Translations under genes and position numbers: made by a program
Notes under the pieces: generated by a model
What the model was told of the DNA's origin: nothing
The model's database searches: none
What the model saw: the letters and a program-made list of their open reading frames with translations, nothing else
Assembly (NCBI RefSeq): GCF_029407905.1
Contig: NC_073625.1
Span: forward strand, 165,932,240 to 165,996,239
DNA: 64,000 bases
DNA from: Bubalus kerabau
Lineage: Eukaryota > Chordata > Mammalia > Artiodactyla > Bovidae
Direction: 5' to 3'
Shown: positions 53,482 to 64,000 of the stretch, one piece after another
How the letters are laid out: every line of letters begins with the position of its first letter
Position numbering within the stretch: position 1 is the first letter of the stretch

Positions 53482-55555
53482 GAACAAGAATGCACTTCTT
53501 TGATTAGAAGCTGAAGCAAAGGGATGGGGAGAGGAAGTGGGTGTGGCATGGGAAGCTGATCCTGTTCAGGTATGGAGGTGACCATCAATCTAGTGCCTGC
53601 TTCCTTGATTTACTTACAAGATCTCTGAAACATAATCCAACCAAATCCATTTATTTCACAACATGAAGACTTTCTGAGAATATCTTTTAAACCTCCTTCT
53701 GAAAGTCAGTTCTATTTATTGCCTTACCATTCTTTCTTTACCTTCCTAGGTTTAAATCCAGCAGCTATAGCAGCAGCAGCCTGCTGAGTATCCTAGACAA
53801 TTTCTGACGCATGAGGGCTCCACAGTCTGTCGAACTGAAAGCTGTCAGGTTTTTTTTTTTTTTTTTTAGATTTTTATCTTGAAATTGGGGGGAGAAAGAT
53901 CTATTGGATTTCAAGGATACTAATTTAATAATGACTGCATTTTATTAACATATATAGGAGAAATATAAAAAATGAAGTAGCAGTGTATTATAGAGATACA
54001 AGATTTTGGGTGGGCTTTTTTTTTTTAAAGCCATACTTCATTGGTTCAATTCTCAGATCTGCTAGTTAATAACTTGATAAATGTGTAATCTTGGATAAAT
54101 TATTTTCATTATATTTCCATCTCTTTGTATGTAAAAGGGGAATTATAATAATGTAATAGTAATATCTACCTCAAGGTTTCTTTCCACTTAGCATAAAACC
54201 TGGTGCACAAATGTTGGACAGTTCACCTCTTTCCTTAAAAAGTTTCCCTGATTAATTGGGGGCACCTGTGTACTTTGGTTGCTGTGTATTTCACATGGAT
54301 TCAAATCACATTTGCAATTATTTTTGAAGCTTGACACTTTCATACAGATTAAGGAAAATCTAGAGAAGAACTTGCTTTGAAGACAAAATGTTAATATCTA
54401 AGTTAATAGCATTCCTCTTAGAATGTGTTTTCTGTTGAAAATGTCTCTCTGTTAAAAGGAAACCACATTCACATTCTAGGGAGTTCCAGATAAGTTAATA
54501 ATTGAAAAATATTTGATTGTTGAAAGTTTTACCACATGTCAAAACTAGAAAGTTTATAATAATTTGATGGGAAAATTTTCCAGTTTATTTTTTATCATCA
54601 AAACTTATAGTTAGAAATTTTGTATTTTAATTAATTTCAGGAATTATTTTTATCTCTTATAGAAAAGATAGAAAAGACAGACTAAATTTGGGGAAAAAAC
54701 AGATCTTTTCTATATGTGCAAATAGAACTAAATAAAGTTTGAAAATCCAGATATGCATTCCAATATTTCCAAACTCATCTGATTTTAAGCATCAGCCAGA
54801 GTTATTTTTGATAATTCAGTTTCCTAGGGTTCATTCCAGGGCTATGAAATTAGAAGCTTTAAGACAGTTTATAATAACAGTCTAGGTGATCCTTATGATC
54901 AGATAAGTATGTAATAAACTTAAGTATGTAATAAACTAACTTAAGTGTTTCTCTGAATTAAACATGTCTTTTGAGACATTTAATCAGTTAAAGACAACAT
55001 GGGCTTTCTAAGAGAGACGCTTGTGTTAAGAAGAATGTACCAGTTTGAACAGTAATAAAATTTTCATTTTATAAACAAAACTAAGTTAATTATCTTAATT
55101 TCATTTAATCACCACACACTATTCAAATTAGTTATATTTAAATTTGTAATTTCCTCAGATTTATAAATGTTTTAACTCTAACAGTCATATATAAGAAGTC
55201 CAGACCATAGCTAAGATTTTTAAGTAAAAACCAACTGTTGCTGGTTTAATTTGTGAAAGGATTTTAAATATTGATTTCTTTCTTTAACAAATAATTTAAA
55301 CTATCTGCACATTGCTGCCTGCCAAGCTATTGTGTGAATTTTTACCAGCTGGGAATTATCCTCTCATTCTCTGGTGTGATTAACACTTCCAGCTGTAGAA
55401 TAATTAAAACGTCAATCAGTTCTGAAACAGAGTACAACAGTTTCCCATTTGCTCATCAGTTAGAAGGCTAACTGAGGTGTCTAGCTCTCATCACAACGAC
55501 ATGAACTCACATCCTGTCCCTCTTTTCTCCCACCTCCCACTCTTTTTCCATCACA
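53482..55555. other. Repeat-poor stretch, no gene established
   Basis: T runs at 53850-53867 and 54016-54026. 54900-55460 contains clustered TAATTA/ATTA and CAGCTG motifs in balanced sequence, reminiscent of conserved non-coding enhancers. No exon or repeat recognised. Confidence 0.45.
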
Positions 55556-55597
55556 CATGCACACACACACACACTACACCACACCACACCACACCTC
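55556..55597. repeat. (CA)n / (ACACC)n short tandem repeat
   Basis: CA units grading into ACACC units. Confidence 0.88.
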
Positions 55598-55637
55598 ACT
55601 ATGAAGGTTGAATTTGGGTTCTACTCTAATTTGATTC

Positions 55638-55913
55638 GGAGAAGGCAATGGCACCCCACTCCAGTACTCTTGCTTGGAAAATCCCATGGACAGAGGAGCC
55701 TGGTAGGCTGCAGTCCATGGGGTCGCTAAGAGTCGGACATGACTGAACAACTTCGCTTTCACCTTTCACTTTCATGCATTGGAGAAGGAAATGGCAACCC
55801 ACTCCAGTGTTCTTGCCTGGAGAATCCCAGGGACAGGGGAGCCTGGCAAGCTGCCGTCTATGGGGTCGCACAGAGTTGGACATGACTGAAGCAACTTGGC
55901 AGCAGCAGCAGCA
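55638..55913 (+). repeat. Bov-A2 dimeric SINE with 10-bp TSD
   Basis: Two Bov-A units in tandem joined by 'ttcacctttcactttcatgc', ending in (AGC)n. Flanked by 'aatttgattc' at 55628-55637 and 55914-55923. Near consensus. Confidence 0.95.
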
Positions 55914-56059
55914 AATTTGATTCTTTTCTATGCCATCAATTTTTCAAAATGTGTTCTGCTCATTATCTTTAAGGAAAGCTGGGGGAAAATGAGATCAGAA
56001 AGTTAAGGAATTGTTGATGATAAGTGTTTCCTGAATAGTACATATTTTTTTGGACCATG

Positions 56060-56360
56060 ATAACATACATTTAATTAATTTTCCCTCTTTTATGGAGATA
56101 TAATTGGCACATAATATTGTGTGTACAATGTCATGATTTGATACACTCATATATTGCAAAATGATTACCACTATGGTGTAAGCTAACACTTCCATCACTT
56201 CACAGTTATCATTTCTGTGTGTGTGGTGAGAACATTTAAGATCTACTCTTAACAACTTTCAAGTACATAATACAGTATTCATAACGATAACTACCATGCT
56301 GTATGCCAGATCTCAGAACTTTTTCATTTTATAACTGGAAGTTTATTAAGTTTTAGAACT
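56060..56360 (-). repeat. L1M 3' UTR
   Basis: 'tggagatataattggcacat', 'aaaatgattaccactatggt' and 'gagaacatttaagatctact' are the antisense 3' UTR of an old L1 (L1MA-type). Confidence 0.75.
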
Positions 56361-56641
56361 TCTTCCTTCCTGACCTGTTGGCACTAACCTAAAATACCTC
56401 CTCCCATATGAAACCTCCCATCAGCACATTCTATGATGATTAAGCTTCTGGGCCAAGAAGAAAAAAATGATGGGAAATAAAATCCACAGAGATTGTTGAA
56501 GGATTAATACTTCAGGATGTTATAGAGTCTTCAGTCTTGTACCAACATAATGACTAAAAATGCAATGTGGAAGCAGAAAATTAAATTCATATATCCCTGA
56601 AAGTTCCAGCCTCACCTCTGCTTCTTAAATGTTTTTTATAA

Positions 56642-58672
56642 GTCTAAATCATATCCCTTACAGTTATACAGTGAAAGTGACAAATAGATTCAAGGGATTA
56701 GATCTGATAGACAGAATGCCTGAAGAATTATGGATGGAAGTTCCTGACATTGTACAGGAGGCAGTGATCAAGACCATCCCCAAGAAAAAGAAATGCAAAA
56801 AAGGCAAAATGGTCATCTGAGGAAAGCTTACAGATAGCTGAGGAAAAAAGAGAAGTGAAAGGGAAAGGAGAAAAGGAATGATATTCCCATTTGAATGCAG
56901 AGTTCCACAGAATAGCAAAAAGAGATAAGAAAGCCTTCCTCAATGATCAATGCAAAGATATAGAAGAAAACAATAGAATGGGGAATACTAGAGGTCTCTT
57001 CAAGAAAATTAGAGATGCTAAGGGAACATTTCATGCAAAGATGGGCACAATAAAGGACATAAATGAAATGGACCTAACAGAAGCAGAAGATATTAAGAAG
57101 AGGTGGCAAGAATACACAGAAGAACTATGCAAAAAAGATCTTCATTACCCAGATAACCATGATGGTGTGATCACTCATCTAGAGCCAGATATCCTGGAAT
57201 GCGAAGTCAAGTGAGCCTGAGGAAACATCACTACAAACAAAGCCAGTAGAGGTGATGGAATTCCAGTTGAGCTATTTCAAATCCTAAAAGATGATGCTAT
57301 GAAAATGCTGCACTCAATATGTCAGCAAATATGGAAAACTCAGCCGTGGCCACAGGACTGGAAAAGGTCCTGTTTTCATTCCAATCCCAAAGAAAGGCAA
57401 TGCCAAAGAATGCTCAAACTACTGCACAATTGCACTCATCTCATACGCTAGTAATGTTCAAAATTCTCCAAGCCAGACTTCAACAGTACATGAACTGTGA
57501 ACTTTCAGATGTTCAAACTGGATTTAGAAAAAGCAGAGGAACCAGTGATCAAATTGCCAGAATCTGTAAAAGCAAGAGAGTTCAAGAAAAACATCTACTT
57601 CTGCTTTATTGACTATACCAAAGCCTTTGACTGTGTGGATCACAACAAATTATGGAAAATTCTTAAAGAGATGGGAAAACCAGACTACCTGACCTGCCTC
57701 CTGAGAAATCTGTATGCAGGTCAAGAAGCAACAGTTAGACCTGGATATGGAACAGCAGACTTGTCAAGGCTGTATATTGTCATCCTGTTTATTTAACTTA
57801 TATGTAGAGTACATCATGCAAAATGCTGGGCTGGATGAAGCACAAGCTGGAATCAAGATTGCCGGGAGAAAATATCAATAACCTCAGATACACAGATGAC
57901 ACCACCCTTATGGCAGAAAGCAAAGAAGAACTAAAGAGCCTTTTGATGAAAGTGAAAGAGGAGAGTGAAAAAGTTGGCTTAAAACTCAACATTCAAAAAA
58001 TTAAGATCATGGCATCTGGTCCTATCACTTCATGCAAATAGTTGGGGAAACAATGGAAACGGTGGCAGACTTTATTTTCTTGTACTCCAAAATCACTGCA
58101 GATGGTGATTGCAGCCATGAAATTAAAAAACGCTTGCTCTTTGGAAGAAAAGCTATGACCAAGCTAGACAGCATGTTCAAAAGCAGAGACATTACTTTGC
58201 CAACAAAGGTCCGTCTAGTCAAGGCTATAGTTTTTCCTGTGGTCATGTATGGATGTGAGAGTTGGACTGTGAAGAAGGCTGAGCACTGAAGAATTGATGC
58301 TTTTGAACTGTAGTGTTGGAGAAGACTCTTGTGAGTCCCTTGGACTGCAGGGAGATCCAGCCAGTCAATCCTAAAGGAAATCAATCCTGATATTCATTGA
58401 AGGACTGATACTGAAGCTGAAACTCCAATACTTTGGCCACCTGATGTGAAGAACTGACTCATTTGAAAAGACCCTGATGCTGGGAAAGATTGAAGGTAGG
58501 AGGAGAAGGGGGCAACAGAGACTGAGAAGGTTGGATGGCATCACTGAGTCAATGGACATGAATTTGAGCAAGCTCTGGGAGTTGGTGATGGACAGGGAAG
58601 CCTGGTGTGCTGCAGTCTGTGGGGTCATAAAGAGTCAGACATGACCGAGCGACTGAACTGAACTGAACTGAT
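56642..58672 (+). mobile_element. BovB, about 2.0 kb, 5'-truncated
   Basis: Runs from the spacer after the endonuclease region to the (CTGAA)n tail. Readable frames: 56891-57214 (fingers side), 57497-57796, 57823-58041 (with YTDDTTLMAE in place of the usual YADD at the catalytic loop) and 58032-58289. Several frameshifts. Weak TSD-like match: 'ataagtct' before and 'ataggtct' after. Not functional. Confidence 0.94.
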
Positions 58673-59083
58673 AGGTCTCAGTGCCTGGAGTCAGCAGCCA
58701 CTGTGTGGTTTTTATGTTTTCCTGTTAGAGTTCTTTTTAACTTAATTAAGCCTTTAATAGGAGTTTTATTTCCCTCAGAGGGTGATTGTGAAGTTTAAAG
58801 TGGCCTTCAACGTAAGTATCCAAAGTACCTATTCCATCAAACATCTTTTTGAACTTATTTTACTCAGAGGAACATTGCTAATCAGATATATAAACTCTTT
58901 GGGATGAATGTGATATTCACTCTAGGTAACAATTTCTAAGACTTAGGTGGTGGTAATTTAAGTAATTTCTTTTAAGACTTTTAGGAAGAGGTGGTAGCAA
59001 AATGTTAGTGAAAGCAGGGTTGACTTGCTGGAAGCTGAAAACATTGAGTTTCCAAGAAAGGTCCTCTCATTTTGAATCAGTCT
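58673..59083. other. Short single-copy stretch, nothing recognised
   Basis: Separates two BovB insertions of the same orientation. Confidence 0.5.
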
Positions 59084-59366
59084 GGGATTTCTTTGGAAGG
59101 AATGATGTTAAAGCTGAAACTCCAGTACTTTGTCCACCTCATGCGAAGAGCTGACTCACTGGAAAAGACTCTGATGCTGGGAGGGATTGGAGGCAGGAGG
59201 AGAAGGGGATGACAGAGGATGAAATGGCTGGATGGCATCAATGACTCGATGGACATGAGTCTGAGTGAACTCCGGGGGTTGGTGATGGACAGGGAGGCCT
59301 GGCGTGCTGCGATTCATGTGGTCGCGAAGAGTCGGACATGACCGAGCGACTGAACTGAACTGAACG
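59084..59366 (+). mobile_element. Young BovB 3' fragment
   Basis: 283 bp, near consensus from 'gggatttctttggaaggaat' to the (CTGAA)n tail. The ORF2 C-terminus is nearly intact. TSD not resolved. Confidence 0.9.
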
Positions 59367-61320
59367 TCTCTCTAGCTACTGTCTGTTTTACTGACAGGCT
59401 GAGCCCATGTGACATGGTGATGTCCCTGTAATTCATAAATTCTGGCTCATACCACCCAAGAGTACATTTATAGACTGAACTCTTCAGGGTCCTTTTCTCA
59501 TTATTTTCCTCCTTTTAAAATAGTTGCACACACATTTTGTATTATTAAATGCTGGGACTCCTAAAATATTTACTCCTTTATTATTTTTAAATCTCTCTTT
59601 AACATTCAACCTCCTTGTTCCAAAAGGGGAGATAAGACAGCTATAATTTTGATTTAGTTTTATAGGCAACAGAATTATTTTAGTGATTCCTGGAGTCATT
59701 ATTCCCACACATCAAAGGCACTCTTGTCCTCTGATGACTAAACATGCAAGGAGAACCTGACATTACATCAGCCAGTGCTGGTCCACTGATCCCTTAAGAT
59801 TCATACTTGAAAGGGAAATTTGGGGTCCAAGAAGGGAGGTGAGATTATGGTTCAACCAAAGAAACTGCCTTTGAAAAATGACAGTGAAAATCCTTCAAAT
59901 ACAAAGTGGGTTCCTTGAGCTATTAAAAACTATTTATTGTTGGAATTTTATTCTGGGTAGTGGATATTTTAATGCTTATGAATCCCAAATGCAATACTCT
60001 GGGTTATTTTTGAAGACTATGGTACATAGAAAGCAAACAATATAGTTATCCCCAAAATGTCAACACCGCCTCTGAACGGGTTCAAAGCAAAATCAGTCCA
60101 TGCCCCAATGCATGTGCGTTCTCTGTGAACACAATGACTACAAATGATGCCAGAGGAAAAGGGGAAAGGGCTTCAGTTGACTTCAGATAAAGGCGGTATC
60201 TGACAAAAGAGAAGCAAATGGTACCTGGATAGGCCATTAACAAAAGCCTTGTATATCTACAGCTGCACTCAATGAGCACTTTGGAAATTAAAGAATTGCC
60301 AGCTTTTCCACTTTGGGACAAAAAACATTTGTGCTAAACAGCCGGTAAGTAAATGCAGTAAACATATTTTTACAGTGAATAGAATTGTTTTATATTTTGG
60401 GGACTGATTGTGAATGTCTAGTGCTTCTTGATTAGCAAACATTTGGCAGTTCTCGAGTCTTCAGACATTAAAATGCCAAAACAGATTTTTATTCTCAGTC
60501 TGAACTCGTCTATTTTTTTTTCTCCTTCCCTCTAACAATTATCCTCAAAACATTTGAAAGCACTAAAATAAAACGTGTTCTGAAAACACATTCAGAAATG
60601 TTTTACCTGTGTGACTTTAATAAGCATGTAAATAAAGAAGTACTGGGTGGCTGTAAAACTCCATTAGGGTAGGGATGAGAACACAGTACATGTGTAATGA
60701 CTGTTTGAATTGTTGTTGGGCATGTCCTTAGGCCTGGCCTTAGGACAACTGAAAGTTTCATTGCTATTTAACAAGGCTAGTAAAAACAGATGTTTGTGGA
60801 AAGCCTCTTGAGTTTCTGTCTTAGTAGGGATACTCCTGCTCATTTTTTGAAATCAATAAATTTCTGAGACTTCTGAGTCCTCAGCAATGACTTTTCTCCA
60901 TTTTCACCTCTAAAAATCATCTCCTTATGATTTTTTAAAAATATTATTATATCAAAATGATTCCCTTGGAAGGTTTTTCTTTGAAATGATAATGTTGTGT
61001 ATTTATACTTTGACTTTAATCATTCTTTTATGACTAGAAGATTGATTACATTTGTTTTGTACCCATCCTTTCAGTATTATTTTCATTATAGTTAGATTAC
61101 ATAATATAAGTCAATTTTTTAATCTATCAGCTTTATATAAGATATGAAAATTCAGAGCAAATCAGTAAGTAAAATAGTGTAATTTTGTACCTGCTTACAT
61201 CTTGGATGTCATGCAGGTTTTGCAAATCTTCTTCTGTGATTATATATGTGCATTGGGCATATATTTGTGTGTATAAAATATAATGCATTTTATCATTATA
61301 ATTACAGTTTTTAATTAAAA
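59367..61320. other. Repeat-poor 2-kb stretch, no gene seen
   Basis: Balanced single-copy DNA; 60180-60660 has scattered homeodomain-type and E-box motifs. Open frames 59484-59708 and 60082-60321 (minus) lack domains. Confidence 0.45.
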
Positions 61321-61324
61321 CATG

Positions 61325-61400
61325 GTGGCAGTATATTCATTTCCTTTTGTTTTTGAAACAAATGACCACAAAGTGGCTAGAAATAATATACATTTGTTAC
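61325..61400 (-). repeat. Possible MLT1-like LTR remnant
   Basis: 'tttgaaacaaatgaccacaa' with 'agtggctagaaataatatac' resembles the antisense MLT1 end. Weak. Confidence 0.35.
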
Positions 61401-61529
61401 TTTGATTTTGGGAGAGGAGCAGTCAAAAATAGCTTTCACTAAAATGGGTGTGAGCAGGATTATCTTTATTCAAGAGGCCCTACAGAAGAACTTTTTCTTT
61501 CTTCTTGCCTTTTCCATTTACTGGAGGCA

Positions 61530-61846
61530 CTTCCCTCATAGCTCAGTTGGTAAAGAATCTGCCTGCAATGCAGGAAACCCTGATTCGACCTGGGTCGGGA
61601 AGATCTGCTGGAGAAGGGATAGGCCACCTACTCCAGTATTCTTGGGCTCCCCTTGTGGCTCAGCTGATAAAGAATCTGCCTGCAGTGTGGGAGACCTGGG
61701 TTCAATCCCTGGGTTGGGAAGATCCCCTGAAGAAAGGAAAGGCTATCCACTCCAGTACTCTGGCCTGGAGAATTCCATGGACTGTATATAGTCCATGGGG
61801 TCACAAAGAGTCAGACACGACTGAGCGACTTTCACTTTCACTTTCA
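61530..61846 (+). repeat. Dimeric-head tRNA SINE (ART2A-like)
   Basis: Two tRNA-like heads (from 'cctcatagctcagttggtaa' and from 'ccttgtggctcagctgataa'), then a Bov-A body and (CTTTCA)n tail. Same architecture as the copy at 22.4 kb, less diverged. Confidence 0.9.
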
Positions 61847-61984
61847 GAGGTCACTTGTATTCCTTGGCACATGGCTCCCTCCTCCATCTTCAAAGCTGGA
61901 AACTGTATCACTCTGGCCTGTCTCCATCAGCAAATCTCCTCTCCTCTCCTCTGACTCTGACTCCTCCTGCCTCCCTTTTATATG

Positions 61985-62174
61985 TGTTGAGTTGTTCAGA
62001 CATGTTAACTCTTTGTGACCCCTTGGGCTATAGCCCACTAGGCTTCTCTGTCCATGGGATTCTCCAGGCAAGAATACTGGAGTGTGTTGTCATTTCCTCC
62101 TCCAGGGGATCTTCTGACCCAGGGATGGAACACGGCAGGCATATTCTTTACCACCGAGCCAGCAGGGACGCCCC
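61985..62174 (-). repeat. Bov-tA SINE
   Basis: Tail 'gttgagttgttcagacatgt' to head 'gccagcagggacgcccc'. The head abuts a U2-like fragment. Confidence 0.88.
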
Positions 62175-62175
62175 T

Positions 62176-62215
62176 GTATAGCACTTGATCTAAGCCAAAA
62201 GGCCGACCTTGTGAT
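62176..62215 (-). pseudogene. U2 snRNA 5'-end fragment
   Basis: Minus strand reads 'tcggccttttggcttagatc' plus 'aagtg': 24 of 25 bases match the conserved 5' region of U2 that pairs with U6. The flanking bases ('atcac' at the 5' edge, 'ctatac' at the 3' edge) also resemble U2. Only about 40 of the roughly 190 nt are present, so it cannot be a functional snRNA. 3'-truncated U2 retropseudogenes are a known mammalian class. Confidence 0.75.
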
Positions 62216-62284
62216 TTCATTCATCTGACATGGGTGATCCAGGGTCTCTTCTTATCTCTACCTCAAAATTCTCTTTAAAAAAAA

Positions 62285-62475
62285 AATTTTTTTTGTTTTG
62301 TTTATTTATTTGGCTTTGTCAGGTCTTAGTTGTGGTACAGGAGATCTTCCATCTTCACTGCAACATGCAAGATATTTAGTTGTGGCATGAGATCTAGTTC
62401 TCTGACCAGGGGTTGAACCCAGGCCCTGAATTGGTAGCACAGAGTCTTAGCCACTAGCCCATCAGGGAAGTTCCC
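62285..62475 (-). repeat. CHR-type SINE
   Basis: (TTTA)n-type tail at 62300-62315, 'tggctttgtcaggtcttagt', 'tctgaccaggggttgaaccc' and head 'gcccatcagggaagttcc'. Confidence 0.85.
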
Positions 62476-62996
62476 CAAATTCTTAATTTAAACACATCAA
62501 CAAAGTCATTTTTGCCATGTAAAGTAATATATTCATAGGTTCTGGTATTAGGACCTGGACACCTTTGGTGGAGGTGTTGTGGCGGGGTCGGGCGGGCAAG
62601 TTATCATTTTGCTTTCTCTAGGCCTCTTAGTGGCACAAAATTTTCTAATAATAAATTTCTCACTGCTTACCTCTCCCTTTAGCAATACTTCCTGTGATTT
62701 CTTACCTGCACTTCAGTGTTCAGGAACTACAGTTCACCTATTACCTTAGGGAGCCATCCTGTGTGTACATGAAATTAACACTGATACAGCTTGCCCAAGT
62801 CTTCCCAGACAGATGTACTTTGGGACTTTACTTACTCTTTCCCCTGCGTGAGGTGCAAACTACTTGTAGCACAAACTTCTTCAACCTGAGTATTTTTTCG
62901 TTTTTTTCCTAGTGCTGCTTCAGTTCCCTAAAACTCAAGTGCAACTTTCTCCTTGAGGTGCCTTTTCTATGAGAGGACCTTACAGTAGAGGTAAGG
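62476..62996. other. Unassigned stretch, no gene seen
   Basis: Contains a G-rich patch at 62575-62600 ('gtggcggggtcgggcgggca'). Possible L2 remnants, not supportable. Confidence 0.4.
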
Positions 62997-63215
62997 GGCT
63001 TCCCTGGTGGCTTAGTGGTAAACATTCTGCCTGAAATGCAGGAGCCACAGAAGACAGATATTCCATCCCTGGGTCAGGAAGATCCCCTGGAGGAGGAAAT
63101 GGCAACCCATTCCAGTATTCTTGACTGGAGAATCCATGGACAGAGGAGCCTGGTGAGCTATATAGTCCATAGGGTTGCAAAGAGTCGGACACAACCAAAG
63201 CGACTTGGCACGCAC
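62997..63215 (+). repeat. Bov-tA SINE with TSD
   Basis: Full copy flanked by 'acagtagaggtaa' on the left and 'acagtagaagtaa' on the right (12 of 13). Confidence 0.92.
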
Positions 63216-63344
63216 AGTAGAAGTAAATTCTTTTGTTCCCTCTCCTACTCAAGGTGTAAGAGGGGCAGCCTCCTCCTTATTCCTTGATGCCTCTTCCAGA
63301 CCATTATTCCACCATTGCCATTTAAAATCTCTCTTCCCTAATGG

Positions 63345-63708
63345 ATACACATGAATGTATGGCTGAGTCCCTTGGTTGTTCACCTGAAACTAGCACAACA
63401 TTGTTAATGGAGTTGATGCTGCTTAGTCGCTTCAGTTGTATCTGACTCTGTGCAACCCTATGGGCTGCAGCCTGCCGGGCTCCTCTGTCCCTGGGGATTC
63501 TCTAGGGAAGAGTACTAGAGTGGATTACCATGCCCTCCTCCAGGAGATCTTACCGACCCGGGAATTGAACCTGGGTCTCTTGCATTGCAGGCAGATTCTT
63601 TACTGTTGAGCCACTAGGGAAGCCCCTAATTGGTTATACCCCAATACAAAATAAAAAGCTTAAGTTTGAAAATAAAATAATTTATAAATAAAAGGGAGTT
63701 AAAAAAAA
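63345..63708 (+). repeat. L1 3' UTR end with poly(A), interrupted by Bov-tA
   Basis: 'aatgtatggctgagtccctt' and 'cacctgaaactagcacaaca' (to about 63410), then 'attggttataccccaataca' and an A-rich tail (63628-63708). The L1 text is in register across the Bov-tA. Confidence 0.85.
63412..63626 (-). repeat. Bov-tA SINE inside the L1 tail
   Basis: Complete minus-strand copy from 'gatgctgcttagtcgcttca' to 'gagccactagggaagcccc'. Approximate TSD 'ttaatgg' / 'taattgg' from the L1. Confidence 0.92.
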
Positions 63709-64000
63709 AAAACTCTCTTCCCTTGAAGTTGATGACAACTGATGGTTACTTTCCCCTCCCAATTCTTGACATGATCTGTTTGCTTCTAAGACCACATCTT
63801 CGTGTTTTTCATTTTCTTTATCATTTTATTTTTAGAACTTGCAGATATTGTTTCTCTCAGAGACATTTTTGTCCGTGTAGCTGTCATTAATAGTTTCACC
63901 TTCAGCACCAGTGACCTCCATTGTCATGACCCCAGAGCCTTCCTTAAGTATGACAACATCTGTAACCTGGAAATTTCCTGGAGCTGATTAGATTAGATCC
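63709..64000. other. Terminal single-copy stretch, no gene established
   Basis: An AG after a T-rich tract (63834) precedes about 150 bases of balanced sequence, which could suggest an exon, but no donor site, domain or conserved peptide is recognisable before the window ends. Confidence 0.35.

Noticed and set aside
53747..53849. Exon-like segment after an acceptor-like tract with (AGC)n
   Set aside because: Contains stops in the readable frames and no donor site before a T18 run.
63835..63985. Exon at the right edge of the window
   Set aside because: An acceptor-like AG and an open frame exist, but there is no donor or recognisable peptide, and the frame begins in T-rich DNA.

Overview
This window reads as non-coding nuclear DNA of a ruminant, almost certainly a bovid. 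Ruminant-restricted families recur on both strands: the RTE-type LINE BovB, its SINE derivatives Bov-tA and Bov-A2, a two-headed tRNA SINE, artiodactyl L1 3' ends, cetartiodactyl CHR SINEs and one LTR of the bovine BTLTR1 type. Older mammalian elements (MIR, L2, L1M, MER5A, MER2/Tigger, MLT1-like LTRs) sit beneath them. I see no bacterial-type gene, operon, CRISPR array, rRNA or functional tRNA. Family names come from recognising consensus features by eye, not from a database search, so edges are good to roughly 5-30 bases unless a target-site duplication (TSD) fixes them.

Layout. 0-4 kb: CHR, tandem Bov-tA, a BovB and more Bov-tA. 4.9-7.3 kb: old L1 and a 5'-inverted L1 with TSD. 7.3-11.2 kb: MIR, Bov-tA, BovB, AT-rich simple repeat and an LTR-like block. 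11-17.3 kb: mostly single-copy DNA with L1M, a candidate 101-nt exon (13907-14007), a minus-strand processed retrocopy (15.0-16.25 kb), MIR and L2. 17.5-19.1 kb: a nest of L1M, MER5A, another old repeat and a BovB stub. 20.7-25.2 kb: SINEs, MER2 split by BovB, L1 and a BovB fragment. 25-28 kb: unassigned, with an MLT1-like LTR. 28-31.8 kb: 1.9-kb BovB, L1 tails, an old LTR and a BovB inside an L1 tail. 32-35.5 kb: repeat-poor DNA. 35.5-50 kb: the densest part, with BovB copies, two inverted-repeat structures, the BTLTR1-type LTR, a 5'-inverted L1 and a 5'-inverted BovB. 50-56.5 kb: mostly single-copy. 56.6-59.4 kb: two BovB copies. 61-63.7 kb: SINEs, a U2 snRNA-like fragment and an L1 tail.

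No complete protein-coding gene is visible. The longest open frames belong to decayed BovB reverse transcriptases. By my count BovB covers about 13 kb, roughly a fifth of the window. The most interesting signals are structural: a foldback element cut open by a BovB with TSD (42.9-45.0 kb), a 165-bp inverted duplication of otherwise unclassified DNA (41.8-42.5 kb), twin-priming-type inversions in both L1 and BovB, and the U2-like fragment against a SINE.
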